NCBI GenBank assembly: GCA_905178155.1
Contig: CAJINV010000010.1
Span: 1,926,636-1,990,635 of the forward strand
Direction: 5' to 3'
DNA from: Amoebophrya sp. A120
Lineage: Eukaryota > Sar > Dinophyceae > Syndiniales > Amoebophryaceae
DNA length: 64,000 bases
Made by a program: the position numbers and the translations under genes. A model generated the notes under the pieces. It saw only the letters and a list, made by a program, of their open reading frames with translations. It did not search any database and was not told where the DNA came from. Positions 44,654 to 57,221 of this stretch are shown here, piece after piece (position 1 is the stretch's first letter; each line of letters begins with the position of its first letter).

Positions 44654-46831
44654 TTTGTACGTACAAGTACAACTACATTGAACTCTACAAAATCGCGAAA
44701 TAATCCAACGAATACGTAAAACCGGTAGCCACGAACTGCAGCTCCGTATTCGATTTTCACCGAATCGTACCGGGGCTAGCAAATGAAAAAATTTACAGAA
44801 TCGATACTTTTTTTTGTCTGGTTTATCTTGCTTGCCACCCCACAGGTCCTGCAATACGCTCAAAGGGTTTTCGGAGCAGGCACGGCGCTATGCAGGGAAA
44901 ATGCAGTTTGTATTTTTGCAGACACCTTTTAAAGGCAGCTGTTGCTTTTGTTTTAGAGAGGGAAGAGGAGCATGACAACATTGCAAAAGACGGCTTAGTC
45001 AAGAGCTCTTGCAGTGAAATCATACAGATCATGCGCAACAAGAATCATACGAAGCTGACTGCAGTCAGCCTCAGACGTCAACATCTCGTCTTGTGGGACG
45101 ACCATGCTTGTTCGTGTGCTCCTGCTGGCCCATATCGCCAAGCAAAAGCGAAATCGCGACAGTAGCTGCTGCAACAACACTGCACTTTCCGAGGATACAC
45201 ACGAGAGGAACGGCATTTTGTGGTAAACAAAAAATCGAAATCAGCGTAGAATTCTCCTGCAGTCAGCGCCGTGGAGACAAGAAGAACAGAAAGGAGAGGC
45301 GCGGTTCCGCTCCCGGTCGATTCTTCATAAATAAAAGTATAAATGGAAGAGTAATTGATCTTATTTTCTTAGACTTTGTATCTTCGCAGCTAAAAACAAT
45401 TCTATTCGTTGTCTTTCAATACTACAACAACTTCTGCAACTCTATTGTATTGAGTTCCCCGAAACCGAATACAACGCCTGTGAACGCTAAGCGTGTGTCC
45501 TACTGGTGGTCGCGCCGTCAAAATTAGATTACAATCGAATCAGTAGTGACAGCCTTTACAACGAGTACGAAGGAAATAACGAAATATCTCTTTTATGTTA
45601 CAGGGAGTTGGCCTGCTAGATGGACTTTATTTCTGTACTTTGAGGTGGAGTTAGAAACGCTGACATAAACAGGCTAAAGGCAATCTTGCCTTGCTCGTTC
45701 TTTAGATCGACACATCTTGCTGATGCTGATCTAGATCCCGTGATGCGCCAGTAGGGCGCACCCGTGCACGTGTCCTCTGTGTGAACAGATCATCACATCA
45801 ACAGGCAATATAGTGTAGATTGAAAACCTACTAGTACCACAACGCTACTTCTACAATTGTTTGTAAATACCCAGGAAACTGCTCTCGCGCCCTAGGTCGG
45901 TGTCGCGTGCGGCGCCGGGCGCAAAAGGACAAGCCCAAGCGATGAAATACAAAACCGGAGCAAAGGTGCAGGCTCCCGACGATTGAAAAGAGCGAGCCCA
46001 CCTATGTCTGAGGGCCAGCCAACAGTGATGGACCCGAGGAACGCGCTGGAAGTCAGAGAGCGAAAACAGGCACGGCGGAACAATCCGAACAAAAAATATC
46101 GGGGCAACACGACAGGCCACCAGCCTGTGCGCAACTCTCCTCCGGGAGCTCGGCGCGTGGGCCCGGCACCCGGAAGTGGTGCGCAGGCACACACGACGCA
46201 CGGGCACGGACTCCTGGTTGCAGTTTTATGTCATCTGCCCCGCACACTATGTATTCAGAGGCACCAAACGCTGCGAGACCTTCTTGAAATATTTGCATGG
46301 AACAAGCGATAATTGCAACACTCACCACACTAAGCACCTCTACTTCGAACAATCTCAACAGCCCTGCTGCGTTTGCACCACTTTGATCATCTCTGTCTGC
46401 TCTGAAAATCAACACTTTTGCAATTTTTTCATCTCTTTCGATGTCGAATAACTACTTAAACTGCGAAGAGAGCAGAGCGCGAGGGCGATTCTTATGAACT
46501 TTCTCAAACACCATCAATTAAATTCACTGACACGGATAAAGTGGTCCTTGCAATCCGTTGTTGACAGTGAAACAACATCCAACACACAACAAGAATCAAC
46601 GCCACGGATCAATCTGGTATGGGAGCTGTACCAAGCTGAATGACCACGGACTCGGCGGACTCTTATCTTCTCGATAGCTGTATCTATGTATGATCTGCAA
46701 TGTGGTTCTTTTGAGTACTCTGCGATTCTTGCGAACGACCGTGCATATTCGTATGAGGCCGCATGAGGACACCCATTCCCATCATGTTAATCTCTACAAC
46801 TTTTCACAGTTCCTCTCCTCGGTCGTGGCGA
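44654..46831. other. Intergenic with a small GC-rich patch
   Basis: 45880-46230 is GC-rich with open frames on both strands, none recognisable. The rest holds short frames only. Confidence 0.45.
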
Positions 46832-49800
46832 TCACTTCTTCACCCCCGCATGATCACCACCAGCGCCATCCGCAATCTCCACGACTTGTTCGGGAATGAT
46901 TTTCATCAGATCGGACTTCCCTTTTGCGTCGGCAGCTGCGTCAGGGTCTATCTCCACTTCCTTTTCCGGCTGCGCAGCATCCTCGCTTTGTTCCGATTTG
47001 TCTTTCGCAGATTCGTAGTCTTGCTCCCGCTGCTCGTCTTTCGCGATATCTTCCCCGGTAACGCGATCTATCTTCTTGTCTTTATCATCGTCTTTCGTGT
47101 CAGCCTTGTCGGCATCCTTGTTGTGCTCTTTTTCTCGGTACGGCTTCCATGTCTTGGCGGGGTGTTCGTCTTTTTTACTTCTAGCGGAATCAGCTTCACC
47201 GTCGCGCTCGTGGTGCTCCTCCTCCTCATCATGATGTTGGTCTTCGCCTTTATCTTTTTCAGCGACCTTGTCAGATGATTTGTCCGGTTTCTTCTCCTCC
47301 TCGTCTTGCTCGGGAGTACTAGCCCCTTTTTTCTCATGCTCGCCTCCGCCAACCGCGCTTTCCGCTTTTTCCTTTTGCTCCTTGACTTCCTTTTTCAGGT
47401 CTTTCAGGTCGTCTTTCAACTCTCTCCGTTCCTGTTTCCACTCTTCGCGTTCTTTTTTCAGAAGCTCTAACTCCGTTTCCACCGGGCTCAGCTTCTCCTT
47501 CACTGCCTTCTGCCGTTCCTTATGCGATGCAAAAGCATCGAACACTTACACTAGTAGTACTTGCATGACAGATTTGTCCAAAAAAAAATATTGAACTTGT
47601 TATGCAAAGTAAGATAAAAGAGCAGATCTGTCATGCTGCGAGACCTGTATCTATACGACGATTACGATGCTTTTGCATTGCATATTCCTTTTCGGCCTGC
47701 AATTCCTTCTCCAGCTCTGCTTCCCTCGCGTGCTGCCGCTTGTAGTCCCGTGCGACCATGTTGTCAATCTGCTTCTGTTATGCATTGCAAAAGTATCGTA
47801 CTAGTATGAATTGCATCACAAAGTTTGTCAAGAAGAAAAATGCAATTTGTAATGCTGTTTTACCTTAGGAGGAAGATTTGTCATGCATGTTTGCAACTAG
47901 TACGAGTACGATACTTTTGCAATGCATATCTGCGCCGTCATCATTAGGTCGCCCGAGGGCAGCTCGATGCGCAAGTCGCTGGCGTCAATGTCCTCGTCTT
48001 TCGAGCCCGCGCCACCGGTCACCGACCCCTGCTTCAGAGCCTGTTGCACCCTCGGGTACTCGTTTTCCAGTGCGTTGGTGATGGCCGGTATCCACAGTAA
48101 ATTTTCCGTACACGTACAAATGTGGTTTCTGCATGACAAAACTTGCCTTCAATCCTAGTGCAGCATGACAAGCTGGGCTCTGCAAGGAAGCGAAATTTGT
48201 CATGCATTTTGTTTTTGTACATGCACAGGAATAAATTTACGTTGCATAGCCGGGTCCTTTTCTTCCATGTTCGCCTGCTCCCCCTGGAACCAGGAAGGCA
48301 CTTTCCGGGCACGGAAAGTTGTTGAACTCGCAGTGCCCCTGTCTCCGGCGCCGCCCGCGGCGGTGGGGGTGGGGGCAGGGGAAGGATTAGCATCGGTCGG
48401 CGGGGCAGATTTTTCTGGCGCGGGTGAAGATGTTGTACTAGTAGCACCATCTTCTGTAGCACCATGCTCATCATGATCTGCATCCTCCTCCCAGCCTTCA
48501 TGGTCTTCATGCTCGTGTTCGTGCTCCTCGCCTTCGTCCTCTCCGCCTTCGTGCCACTCGTGGTCCTCCCCACCGTCGTCGTGTTCATGCTCATCCTCCG
48601 CCGCGCCCCCGTCCTCGCCTTTCTGCAAAACGGAACTTGGTCGATTGCTAGAGCTCCTGCTCCGTGTTTGAGGTCCGCTTGTTCTCCCCTTTCTTCGCTT
48701 CGCCCTGGCGGTTCTTGTGGCATGAGACGGGCCTGTATGTAAAGACGGGGAGGAGCTCTTACGCGCCTGCAGCTTGTTATGGATGTGTCAGAGTTGAAAT
48801 CGACAAAGTTGAAATAATTTGCCATGCATAAAATGGATGCCAGTTGGAACCCACTTTCTAAGTGGCGCATGACAAATCTTGGCGGCCCTTAAATCCAGTT
48901 TGTCGTGCTGTTTAGGCAAAGAAGAGCGATTTTCTCATGCTACTTTAGCAGCTCGAGCTGTAACCCCAAACAGGCTTACAATCGGCCTCACTTGCCTGCT
49001 CTGCAACGCACATACCTCGGGTCATGCATTTTATGCATTACAAATTATTTCAACTTTGACGATTTCAAACCTGACGCTTCCATACTTGTGCAGTACCTCT
49101 CGCCGATCATCGTCTGTTTCTGCGGTATATCAAATGTAAAAATGTCTGGGTCTGGAAAATTCTAAACTTGTCATGCTGTCTCTGGATTCCAGAAAAGTTT
49201 GTATTGCATGACCAGCAAAAGGCCTCCAGTTTGTGCTACGTGGAGAGGGCATTTCTCATGCGGTAGAGGCATCGCAAAGTCTTCTAAAAATCTGTGATGC
49301 TAGGGCATGCATCACAGACATCATGGGTAATTCAAAACATGCATGACAAACCTGGCAATCTTCCAGACCCAGACATTTTTGCATTTGATACGGTATCCTG
49401 GTCGTCGTCCCCATCACTGTCAGGTAGCGGCCCATCCCCGTCGTCCGCACTTCTGTCTACTTCCGTAAATGAACTGCCCTCGATGTCACCATGATCCGGT
49501 AAGTTCCTAGTTTTTTTCTTGTTCTGCCCCTTTGTAGTTCTCCGGAGACTCGGTTTTACAACGTGGCGCAGCTGCATTTCATCCGGACCACCAACTCCGC
49601 CTCTAGTACTCAACCTTTCGTGTCCGCGATGCCTCGGCGCGGTGGAAGCAGATCTGGTAGTGCTGTCGCCGTAGAAGAAATCTTCTTGATCAACATCATC
49701 TGCATGACGTAGTCCATCTCCTGTGCTGTCAGCAAGTTGCAAACTACTCGCGGCTGACGGTCCCGCCGGAAGGTTCCTGTCAGATGAAGTCGTGTCGCCG

Positions 49801-51771
49801 CCTGTAGTACCAGTGCCCAACTTTGTCAACCTCGGTAAATCCACATTCGCGATTTTCTGTGCCGCATCCAAAACACTCTGCACCCTCCTCCGGTACTGCT
49901 TCGCCTTGATATCCATGATCCTCATCGAGTTTTGGAAAGCGTCCATCGCTTTATTGTAAACCACTTCCATCCGCGCCGCCTCGTTCTGCGCCCGCTGCAC
50001 GTAGCTCATGTCAAACACGGACTGCCACAATTCGGAGAAAAAATTTTTCGCGTCCGCTTGCACTTCCTCGTCGAACAAGGGGCTCTTCACGGGCACGATC
50101 TTGCAGCTGTTGGACTGCTCGCTGTAGCGACACAGGTAGTCTCCGAACGCTTTCCCTTCGTCGGTGTGCTTCGCGTTCGCGCTTAACCGTTCGACATTCA
50201 TGCATATCCGGTACCGCCGGGCAATCTCGGCATCCGTGGTTGAGGAGGTGAAAACGATCTCGTCGCAGGGTCGGGGCAGACACACCTCCTCCCCCCGCTT
50301 CTTTGCGTGCTCCTCGCCGGAAAGCGAGTAGCCTTCGTAGTACCATTTCGGTGCGTTAAACCCGTCTCTTTCGGTAAGTCGACAGACGTCGTTTGGCTCG
50401 CAAATGTTGCCCGCGTTATTGTCGCCTTGGTTGGTTTTGATAGGTGCGCACACGATTGGCACGGATATGTGGTTGCTGTACCTTTCAATCTTGTTATTTG
50501 CATTTCGCAACTCCTCTAAAAGCGGAGGGACTTTGTCCGGACAGGCGACGGACTTTTGGAAACCGGACTTTACGCAATACGCTTGGGGAGACTCGAACTC
50601 CTGCAGCCGGATTGACGAACCGACTTCAATTTCTTGCGGAACAGCGGGTGTAGTTTCATTTTGTTGATCCTGTTCCGCCGAGGGAGCTGTAGCGTCCTCG
50701 CCGTCTCCTGCCCCACCCGAGGGAGACGGATCATCTACTTCTGGAGTCGGTGCTGGTGGCTCCGGATCTACCGGTTGTCGCTCCTGTTCCGACGAAGATT
50801 TGCTATCGTCATCTGGTGCGCCACCACCTTCGTCTGCTGGTGATGGCGCCGGCCCTGGATTATCAGCTCCTTCAGGCGCTGGTGCTGGCTCGCTTGGTCG
50901 TTGTGACTCCGTTTCAGCATCTGCCCCACTGGCAGCGCCGCCGTCCTCTGCGCTTTTCTCATCTGCTGGTGTTGTTCCCGCCTCGTCAGAAGGTGCAGCA
51001 GGCTCCGCCGCTTTCTCGTCTTGTTCTTTCGGCTCTTCCGCCTCTCCTGCATCTTCATTCGTGGTCGTTTCAGGCGTAGCAGGAGTTGTACCACCATCAC
51101 TGTCTTGGGACGGATATCCCGTGCAAAAGTATCGCACTCGTACTAATCGCAACTATGCATGACAAATCTCTCCTATCTCAACCTCAAGGTAACTCAGCAT
51201 GACAAATTTCATCTGTAGTCGTGCTGAGCAAGTTTGTAATGCAATTTCCACTAGTACGATGCTTTTGTAAGTCATAACGGAGCGCCGTCCTCTCCGTCTT
51301 CCTTCCTTTCCGCTTCCTCCTTTTCGGTCGTGGCGTATCCAAGAAAAAAACGTAGTTAGTGTAAATTTGTGATGCGCAACATTCAAGATGATTGCGTCTG
51401 TCATGCTTGGCATGCATCGCAGGGTCCATTAAAGGGCGTTTTCACGTACTATCTGCGCATGACAGGTTTTTGCTGTCATGCCAGACAGATTTGTAATGCT
51501 GTTCCTCCAAAAAAGTTACACCTACAATGTTTTTTGTCTTGGATATGGTGGCTGCTTCCTGAACACTGGGTGTGTTGGAGTGTTCTGTATCTCCGTCTTT
51601 TGCCCGTTGTTCGTAGAGCTCCTTGTCGAAAGCGTCCTCCTCTCTAGATAGGTACTGCCTTGCGTCGGCCGCGCCTGGAAAATGGGTGGTGACGTAGAGG
51701 AGACACACACGACGTAGGGTCTTTACGTTTATGGTGATGAAAATGAAAAAGTTCCAAAAATGCACTTTCAT
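46832..51771 (-). CDS. Secreted, acidic, Cys-rich protein with coiled-coil C-terminus
   Basis: Eight exons; the splices I infer leave exactly 1,173 codons. The N-terminus MKVHFWNFFIFITINVKTLR is a probable signal peptide or anchor. A region very rich in Glu/Pro/Ala/Asp follows. A domain of about 170 residues has ten cysteines (AYCVKSGF, SVACPD, VPIVCAP, GNICEPNDVCRL, GEEVCLPRPCDE, YRICMN, DYLCRY, NSCKIV), then an alpha-helical stretch (VQRAQNEAARMEVVYNKAMD), a His/Glu/Asp-rich segment, and a long charged coiled coil (ELELLKKEREEWKQERRELK). The cysteine spacing suggests an extracellular disulfide-bonded domain; I match it to no family. A surface or vacuolar role is plausible in a parasite (inference). 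Introners fall at seven positions. Confidence 0.72.
47521..47684. mobile_element. Introner, family A
   Basis: 164 bp, TSD TTCCT exact. Removal joins LQAEKE to RQKAVKE. Confidence 0.92.
47779..47928. mobile_element. Introner, family A
   Basis: 150 bp, TSD TCTGT/TCTGC. Removal joins DLMMTAQ to KQIDNMV. Confidence 0.92.
48089..48248. mobile_element. Introner, family D
   Basis: 160 bp, TSD GCCGG exact. Removal joins MEEKDPA to ITNALEN. Confidence 0.92.
48789..49070. mobile_element. Introner, family C
   Basis: TIR TCAGAGTTGAAATCGACAAA and inverse, with only one mismatch in the first eight bases. Lacks the TAT/ATA ends and a 5-bp TSD; the in-frame join LHKYGSV-RHIHNKL requires boundaries inside the terminal TCAG. 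Confidence 0.8.
49128..49390. mobile_element. Introner, family B
   Basis: 263 bp, TSD CGGTA exact. Removal joins DDDQDT to AETDDDR. Confidence 0.93.
51115..51276. mobile_element. Introner, family A
   Basis: 162 bp, TSD ACGGA exact. Removal joins GEDGAP to SQDSDGG. Confidence 0.93.
51336..51545. mobile_element. Introner, family L
   Basis: 210 bp. TIR TATCCAAGANAAAAAACRT; TSD TGGCG/TGGTG. Removal joins SVQEAAT to TTEKEEA. Confidence 0.85.
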
Positions 51772-52435
51772 ATTGTACGTAGAAGCGAATTAAAAACTTC
51801 AGCGGTAGGAGAACAAGCGTAGGAAAAACGTATTGCGCAGCTATTTTTACGGTCGCGGCCGCAAGAGGGATTATCATTATGAATGTTCATCTTCATCTTC
51901 GACAATAAACGACAACACTTTTTGAAGAAGAGAATCGGCACGGTAATCTATCATCCTTCCCGTCGTGACCGAATTTTGCCTGACCGACCTCGAGAGGAGA
52001 TCTTGTGAAGATCATGCGCTCCTTCGCGGTTGTCGTCACACATTGAACCACGGCGGCCGCGGCGCTGTTGTATGAAGATCAAAAAACGCAGAGACACACA
52101 CAAACGAATAGACGAGAGCAGCTGCAGCAGCAGATGTTGGCACAACTTTTACTTTTTGTCGTGTACGTACGATTTTTGCTACTCAGTATGGCACGACTTC
52201 TAGACCAAAGTCAAAAAGTGACTCGGGTTCTCGTTTCGTATCGTTTTGTTTCCAGCAAGCGGACGTTTTCTTTTTCACGCGATAATATTACTTCGATCGT
52301 TCTTTCGTATTGGCATTTCGAAATACACTTCCATTTGGATTTCTAAATCCTTGTGCTAAAATTTCTATGTACGATGTTAAAAATTCAAACTTTCCCTCGG
52401 CAGGATGAAAGCGTGCAGATCATGAAGCGACGGTC
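51772..52435. other. Intergenic, no feature seen
   Basis: Separates the ATG of the secreted-protein gene from the TRAPPC8 stop codon. Confidence 0.5.
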
Positions 52436-55400
52436 TCAGATTTGATTCGCCGCCGCGGCCGCCGTGGCAGAGGCAGTGGCCCGCGCAGAAGTTGCGCCGT
52501 TGGAGGTGGTACTACCTTGATGGCCTAGTTGTTGCCCGGCAGTAGGGGCCGCAACTGGGGGCGGGGGCGGCAGGATGAGGATCTCCTCGACATTCGGAAA
52601 CTGGAGATGTTGTAGTTCTTGGGCGTGTCTGTCTTGCTGATCCTGCATCACAACCTCTTCCCCTGTTTCTTGTCCAGTAGGGCTACTACTACTTCCTTCA
52701 GCAACCTCAAACACAAACTGGTTCAAATCGAATCGCCCCGGCTTCGTGAAGTGTGCGGCCAGGGCGATTTTCTCCACATTGCCAGGGTACAAGACACACT
52801 TGACATCCGCGAACCCGATGTATTCGAAATCAAAATTATTGCTCGCCAACTTCACCGTGACGTGCAGTGCGTGAGCATTTGCTGGTGCTACACCCGGCGC
52901 CTGGTTTCCAACTGTAGTAGTTGCTCGGCCGGTAGAACTTCTTCGCGGCAGTGCTGGCAAGTTGCAGTTTTGTAGGAGCAAGAAAATATCCGACAGCACC
53001 AGTCCTCCGAGCTCGAAGGCCGCCTGCTGGGGAGCGGAAATGGCCATGCGGAGTTTCGGCTTTGCATTCTCGTTTCCCCCAGAGGAGGTCGACGACGAAG
53101 TGTAGAAATTGTGCAGAAAGAAGTCCCCACAGCGGATCCGCTGCGGTAAAACGGCTTGGTTTGCGTGTTCACGCGCCCCACTAGAGGAGCTCTGCTGGCT
53201 GTAGTGTTCCCATTCGCCGCACAGGGAAACGGAAAGCAGTTCGCGGAATGCAGCGGTTCTAGTAGTTTTCGATCTGTTTGCATGTGACGATGCGACGACG
53301 TCGTGGAGAAAGCGTTGTCGCCCCTCGGCCCACCCGGTTTTCAGCCCTACTGGATGAGCGCCGTCAACACTAGTCATAGCAGAAGCGCTGTTAGGCTCCT
53401 GATCGTGATCCAACCCCTGCCCGCCACTGACGAGAAGTTTTTCCAGTTTGTCCGCTATCGTAGGTATCGTGTACGCGAAGTAGCCCTCTTGGAGACTTTT
53501 TGTCAGGGGCAACTCGAAAAGCGCTTCGTGGTGGGTTGTTTCGGTGGAGGAGGTGGATCGACGCAGGTTTTTAGGATCATCGAGAGGATTATCGTTGTTG
53601 TTCATCATTATCGATTTCGACGCATAGGATTGAAGTTTCAAAAAAACGCGACCTTGTCGGAAATGCGGTTTGCTTTTCTTCGAGGAGGAAGACGGCGCTG
53701 CTTTGTTGTCCTGCGTTTTCGATTGAACTGGATCTAATCAGAATCAATTTCATAAAATCCAACCGCCTTGTCAAACTTTTCATTCCAAGCGCGAGCGAAT
53801 ATTGCTACGATTCACGAAAAAAATACATCTTTGCGTGACGGTTGCAAAAGCTGCAAGTCGGGTATTGTCGGCTGTGAGACTATGTGCGTGTGCGTGTGCG
53901 AGTGTGCTTGCACATTTGCACATTTGCACACGCACACGCACACGCACACGCACACGCACACGCACACGCACACGCACACGCACACGCACACGCACACGCA
54001 CACGCACACGCACACGCACACGCACACGCACACGCACACGCACACGCACACGCACACGCACACGCACACGCACACGCACACGCACACGCACACGCACACG
54101 CACACGCACACGCACACGCACACGCACACGCACACGCACACGCACACGCACACGCACACGCACACGCACACGCACACGCACACGCACACGCACACGCACA
54201 CGCACACGCACACGCACACGCACACGCACACGCACACGCACACGCACACGCACACGCACACGCACACGCACACGCACACGCACACGCACACGCACACGCA
54301 CACGCACACGCACACGCACACGCACACGCACACGCACACGCACACGCACACGCACACGCACACGCACACGCACACGCACACGCACACGCACACGCACACG
54401 CACACGCACACGCACACGCACACGCACACGCACACGCACACGCACACGCACACGCACACGCACACGCACACGCACACGCACACGCACACGCACACGCACA
54501 CGCACACGCACACGCACACGCACACGCACACGCACACGCACACGCACACGCACACGCACACGCACACGCACACGCACACGCACACGCACACGCACACGCA
54601 CACGCACACGCACACGCACACGCACACGCACACGCACACGCACACGCACACGCACACGCACACGCACACGCACACGCACACGCACACGCACACGCACACG
54701 CACACGCACACGCACACGCACACGCACACGCACACGCACACGCACACGCACACGCACACGCACACGCACACGCACACGCACACGCACACGCACACGCACA
54801 CGCACACGCACACGCACACGCACACGCACACGCACACGCACACGCACACGCACACGCACACGCACACGCACACGCACACGCACACGCACACGCACACGCA
54901 CACGCACACGCACACGCACACGCACACGCACACGCACACGCACACGCACACGCACACGCACACGCACACGCACACGCACACGCACACGCACACGCACACG
55001 CACACGCACACGCACACGCACACGCACACGCACACGCACACGCACACGCACACGCACACGCACACGCACACGCACACGCACACGCACACGCACACGCACA
55101 CGCACACGCACACGCACACGCACACGCACACGCACACGCACACGCACACGCACACGCACACGCACACGCACACGCACACGCACACGCACACGCACACGCA
55201 CACGCACACGCACACGCACACGCACACGCACACGCACACGCACACGCACACGCACACGCACACGCACACGCACACGCACACGCACACGCACACGCACACG
55301 CACACGCACACGCACACGCACACGCACACGCACACGCACACGCACACGCACACGCACACGCACACGCACACGCACACGCACACGCACACGCACACGCACA

Positions 55401-57190
55401 CGCACACGCACACGCACACGCACACGCACACGCACACGCACACGCACACGCACACGCACACGCACACGCACACGCACACGCACACGCACACGCACACGCA
55501 CACGCACACGCACACGCACACGCACACGCACACGCACACGCACACGCACACGCACACGCACACGCACACGCACACGCACACGCACACGCACACGCACACG
55601 CACACGCACACGCACACGCACACGCACACGCACACGCACACGCACACGCACACGCACACGCACACGCACACGCACACGCACACGCACACGCACACGCACA
55701 CGCACACGCACACGCACACGCACACGCACACGCACACGCACACGCACACGCACACGCACACGCACACGCACACGCACACGCACACGCACACGCACACGCA
55801 CACGCACACGCACACGCACACGCACACGCACACGCACACGCACACGCACACGCACACGCACACGCACACGCACACGCACACGCACACGCACACGCACACG
55901 CACACGCACACGCACACGCACACGCACACGCACACGCACACGCACACGCACACGCACACGCACACGCACACGCACACGCACACGCACACGCACACGCACA
56001 CGCACACGCACACGCACACGCACACGCACACGCACACGCACACGCACACGCACACGCACACGCACACGCACACGCACACGCACACGCACACGCACACGCA
56101 CACGCACACGCACACGCACACGCACACGCACACGCACACGCACACGCACACGCACACGCACACGCACACGCACACGCACACGCACACGCACACGCACACG
56201 CACACGCACACGCACACGCACACGCACACGCACACGCACACGCACACGCACACGCACACGCACACGCACACGCACACGCACACGCACACGCACACGCACA
56301 CGCACACGCACACGCACACGCACACGCACACGCACACGCACACGCACACGCACACGCACACGCACACGCACACGCACACGCACACGCACACGCACACGCA
56401 CACGCACACGCACACGCACACGCACACGCACACGCACACGCACACGCACACGCACACGCACACGCACACGCACACGCACACGCACACGCACACGCACACG
56501 CACACGCACACGCACACGCACACGCACACGCACACGCACACGCACACGCACACGCACACGCACACGCGCACGCGCAGGCGCATCGCGTGTGCGCACAGCT
56601 GTGCGGGTGCACTCGCACACGCACACGCACATCGCGTGTGCGCACAGCTGTGAGGTTGCACTCACACTCGCACATGCACACGCACACGCACCTCGCGCGT
56701 GCGCACAGCTGTGAGGTTGCACTCGCACACGCACACGCACATTGTGTGCGCGCACAGCTGGTGTGAGGTTGCACTCGCGCACGCACATGCACATGCACAC
56801 GCACACGCACACGCACACGCACCTCGCGTGTGCGCACAGTTGGGAGGTTGCACTCGCACACGCACACGCACACGCCCCTCGCGTGTACGCACAGCTGGGA
56901 GGTTGCACTCGCACACGCACACGCACATCCTCGCGCGTGCGCACAGCTGTGAGGTTGCACTCGCACTCGCACTCGCGCACGCACATGCACACGCGCCTCG
57001 CGTGTGCGCACAGCTGTGAGGTTGCACTCGCACACGCACATTGTGTGTGCGCACAGCTTTGAGGTTGCACTTGCACTCGCACACGCACATGCGCACGCGC
57101 CTCGCGTGTGCGCACAGTTGGGAGGTTGCACACGCACACGCACACGCACACGCACGACCTCGCGCGTGCGCACAGCTGTGAGGTTGCATT

Positions 57191-57221
<31 letters not shown>

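Noticed and set aside
45983-46312. Plus-strand open frame of 109 codons
   Set aside because: Lies in a GC-rich patch open on both strands; no recognisable domain, splice signals or paired exons.
53609-53641. Separate single-exon gene starting near 53641
   Set aside because: The supposed start is TTG. An AG acceptor at 53711 places the segment in phase with the upstream TRAPPC8 exon, so it is treated as the last exon.
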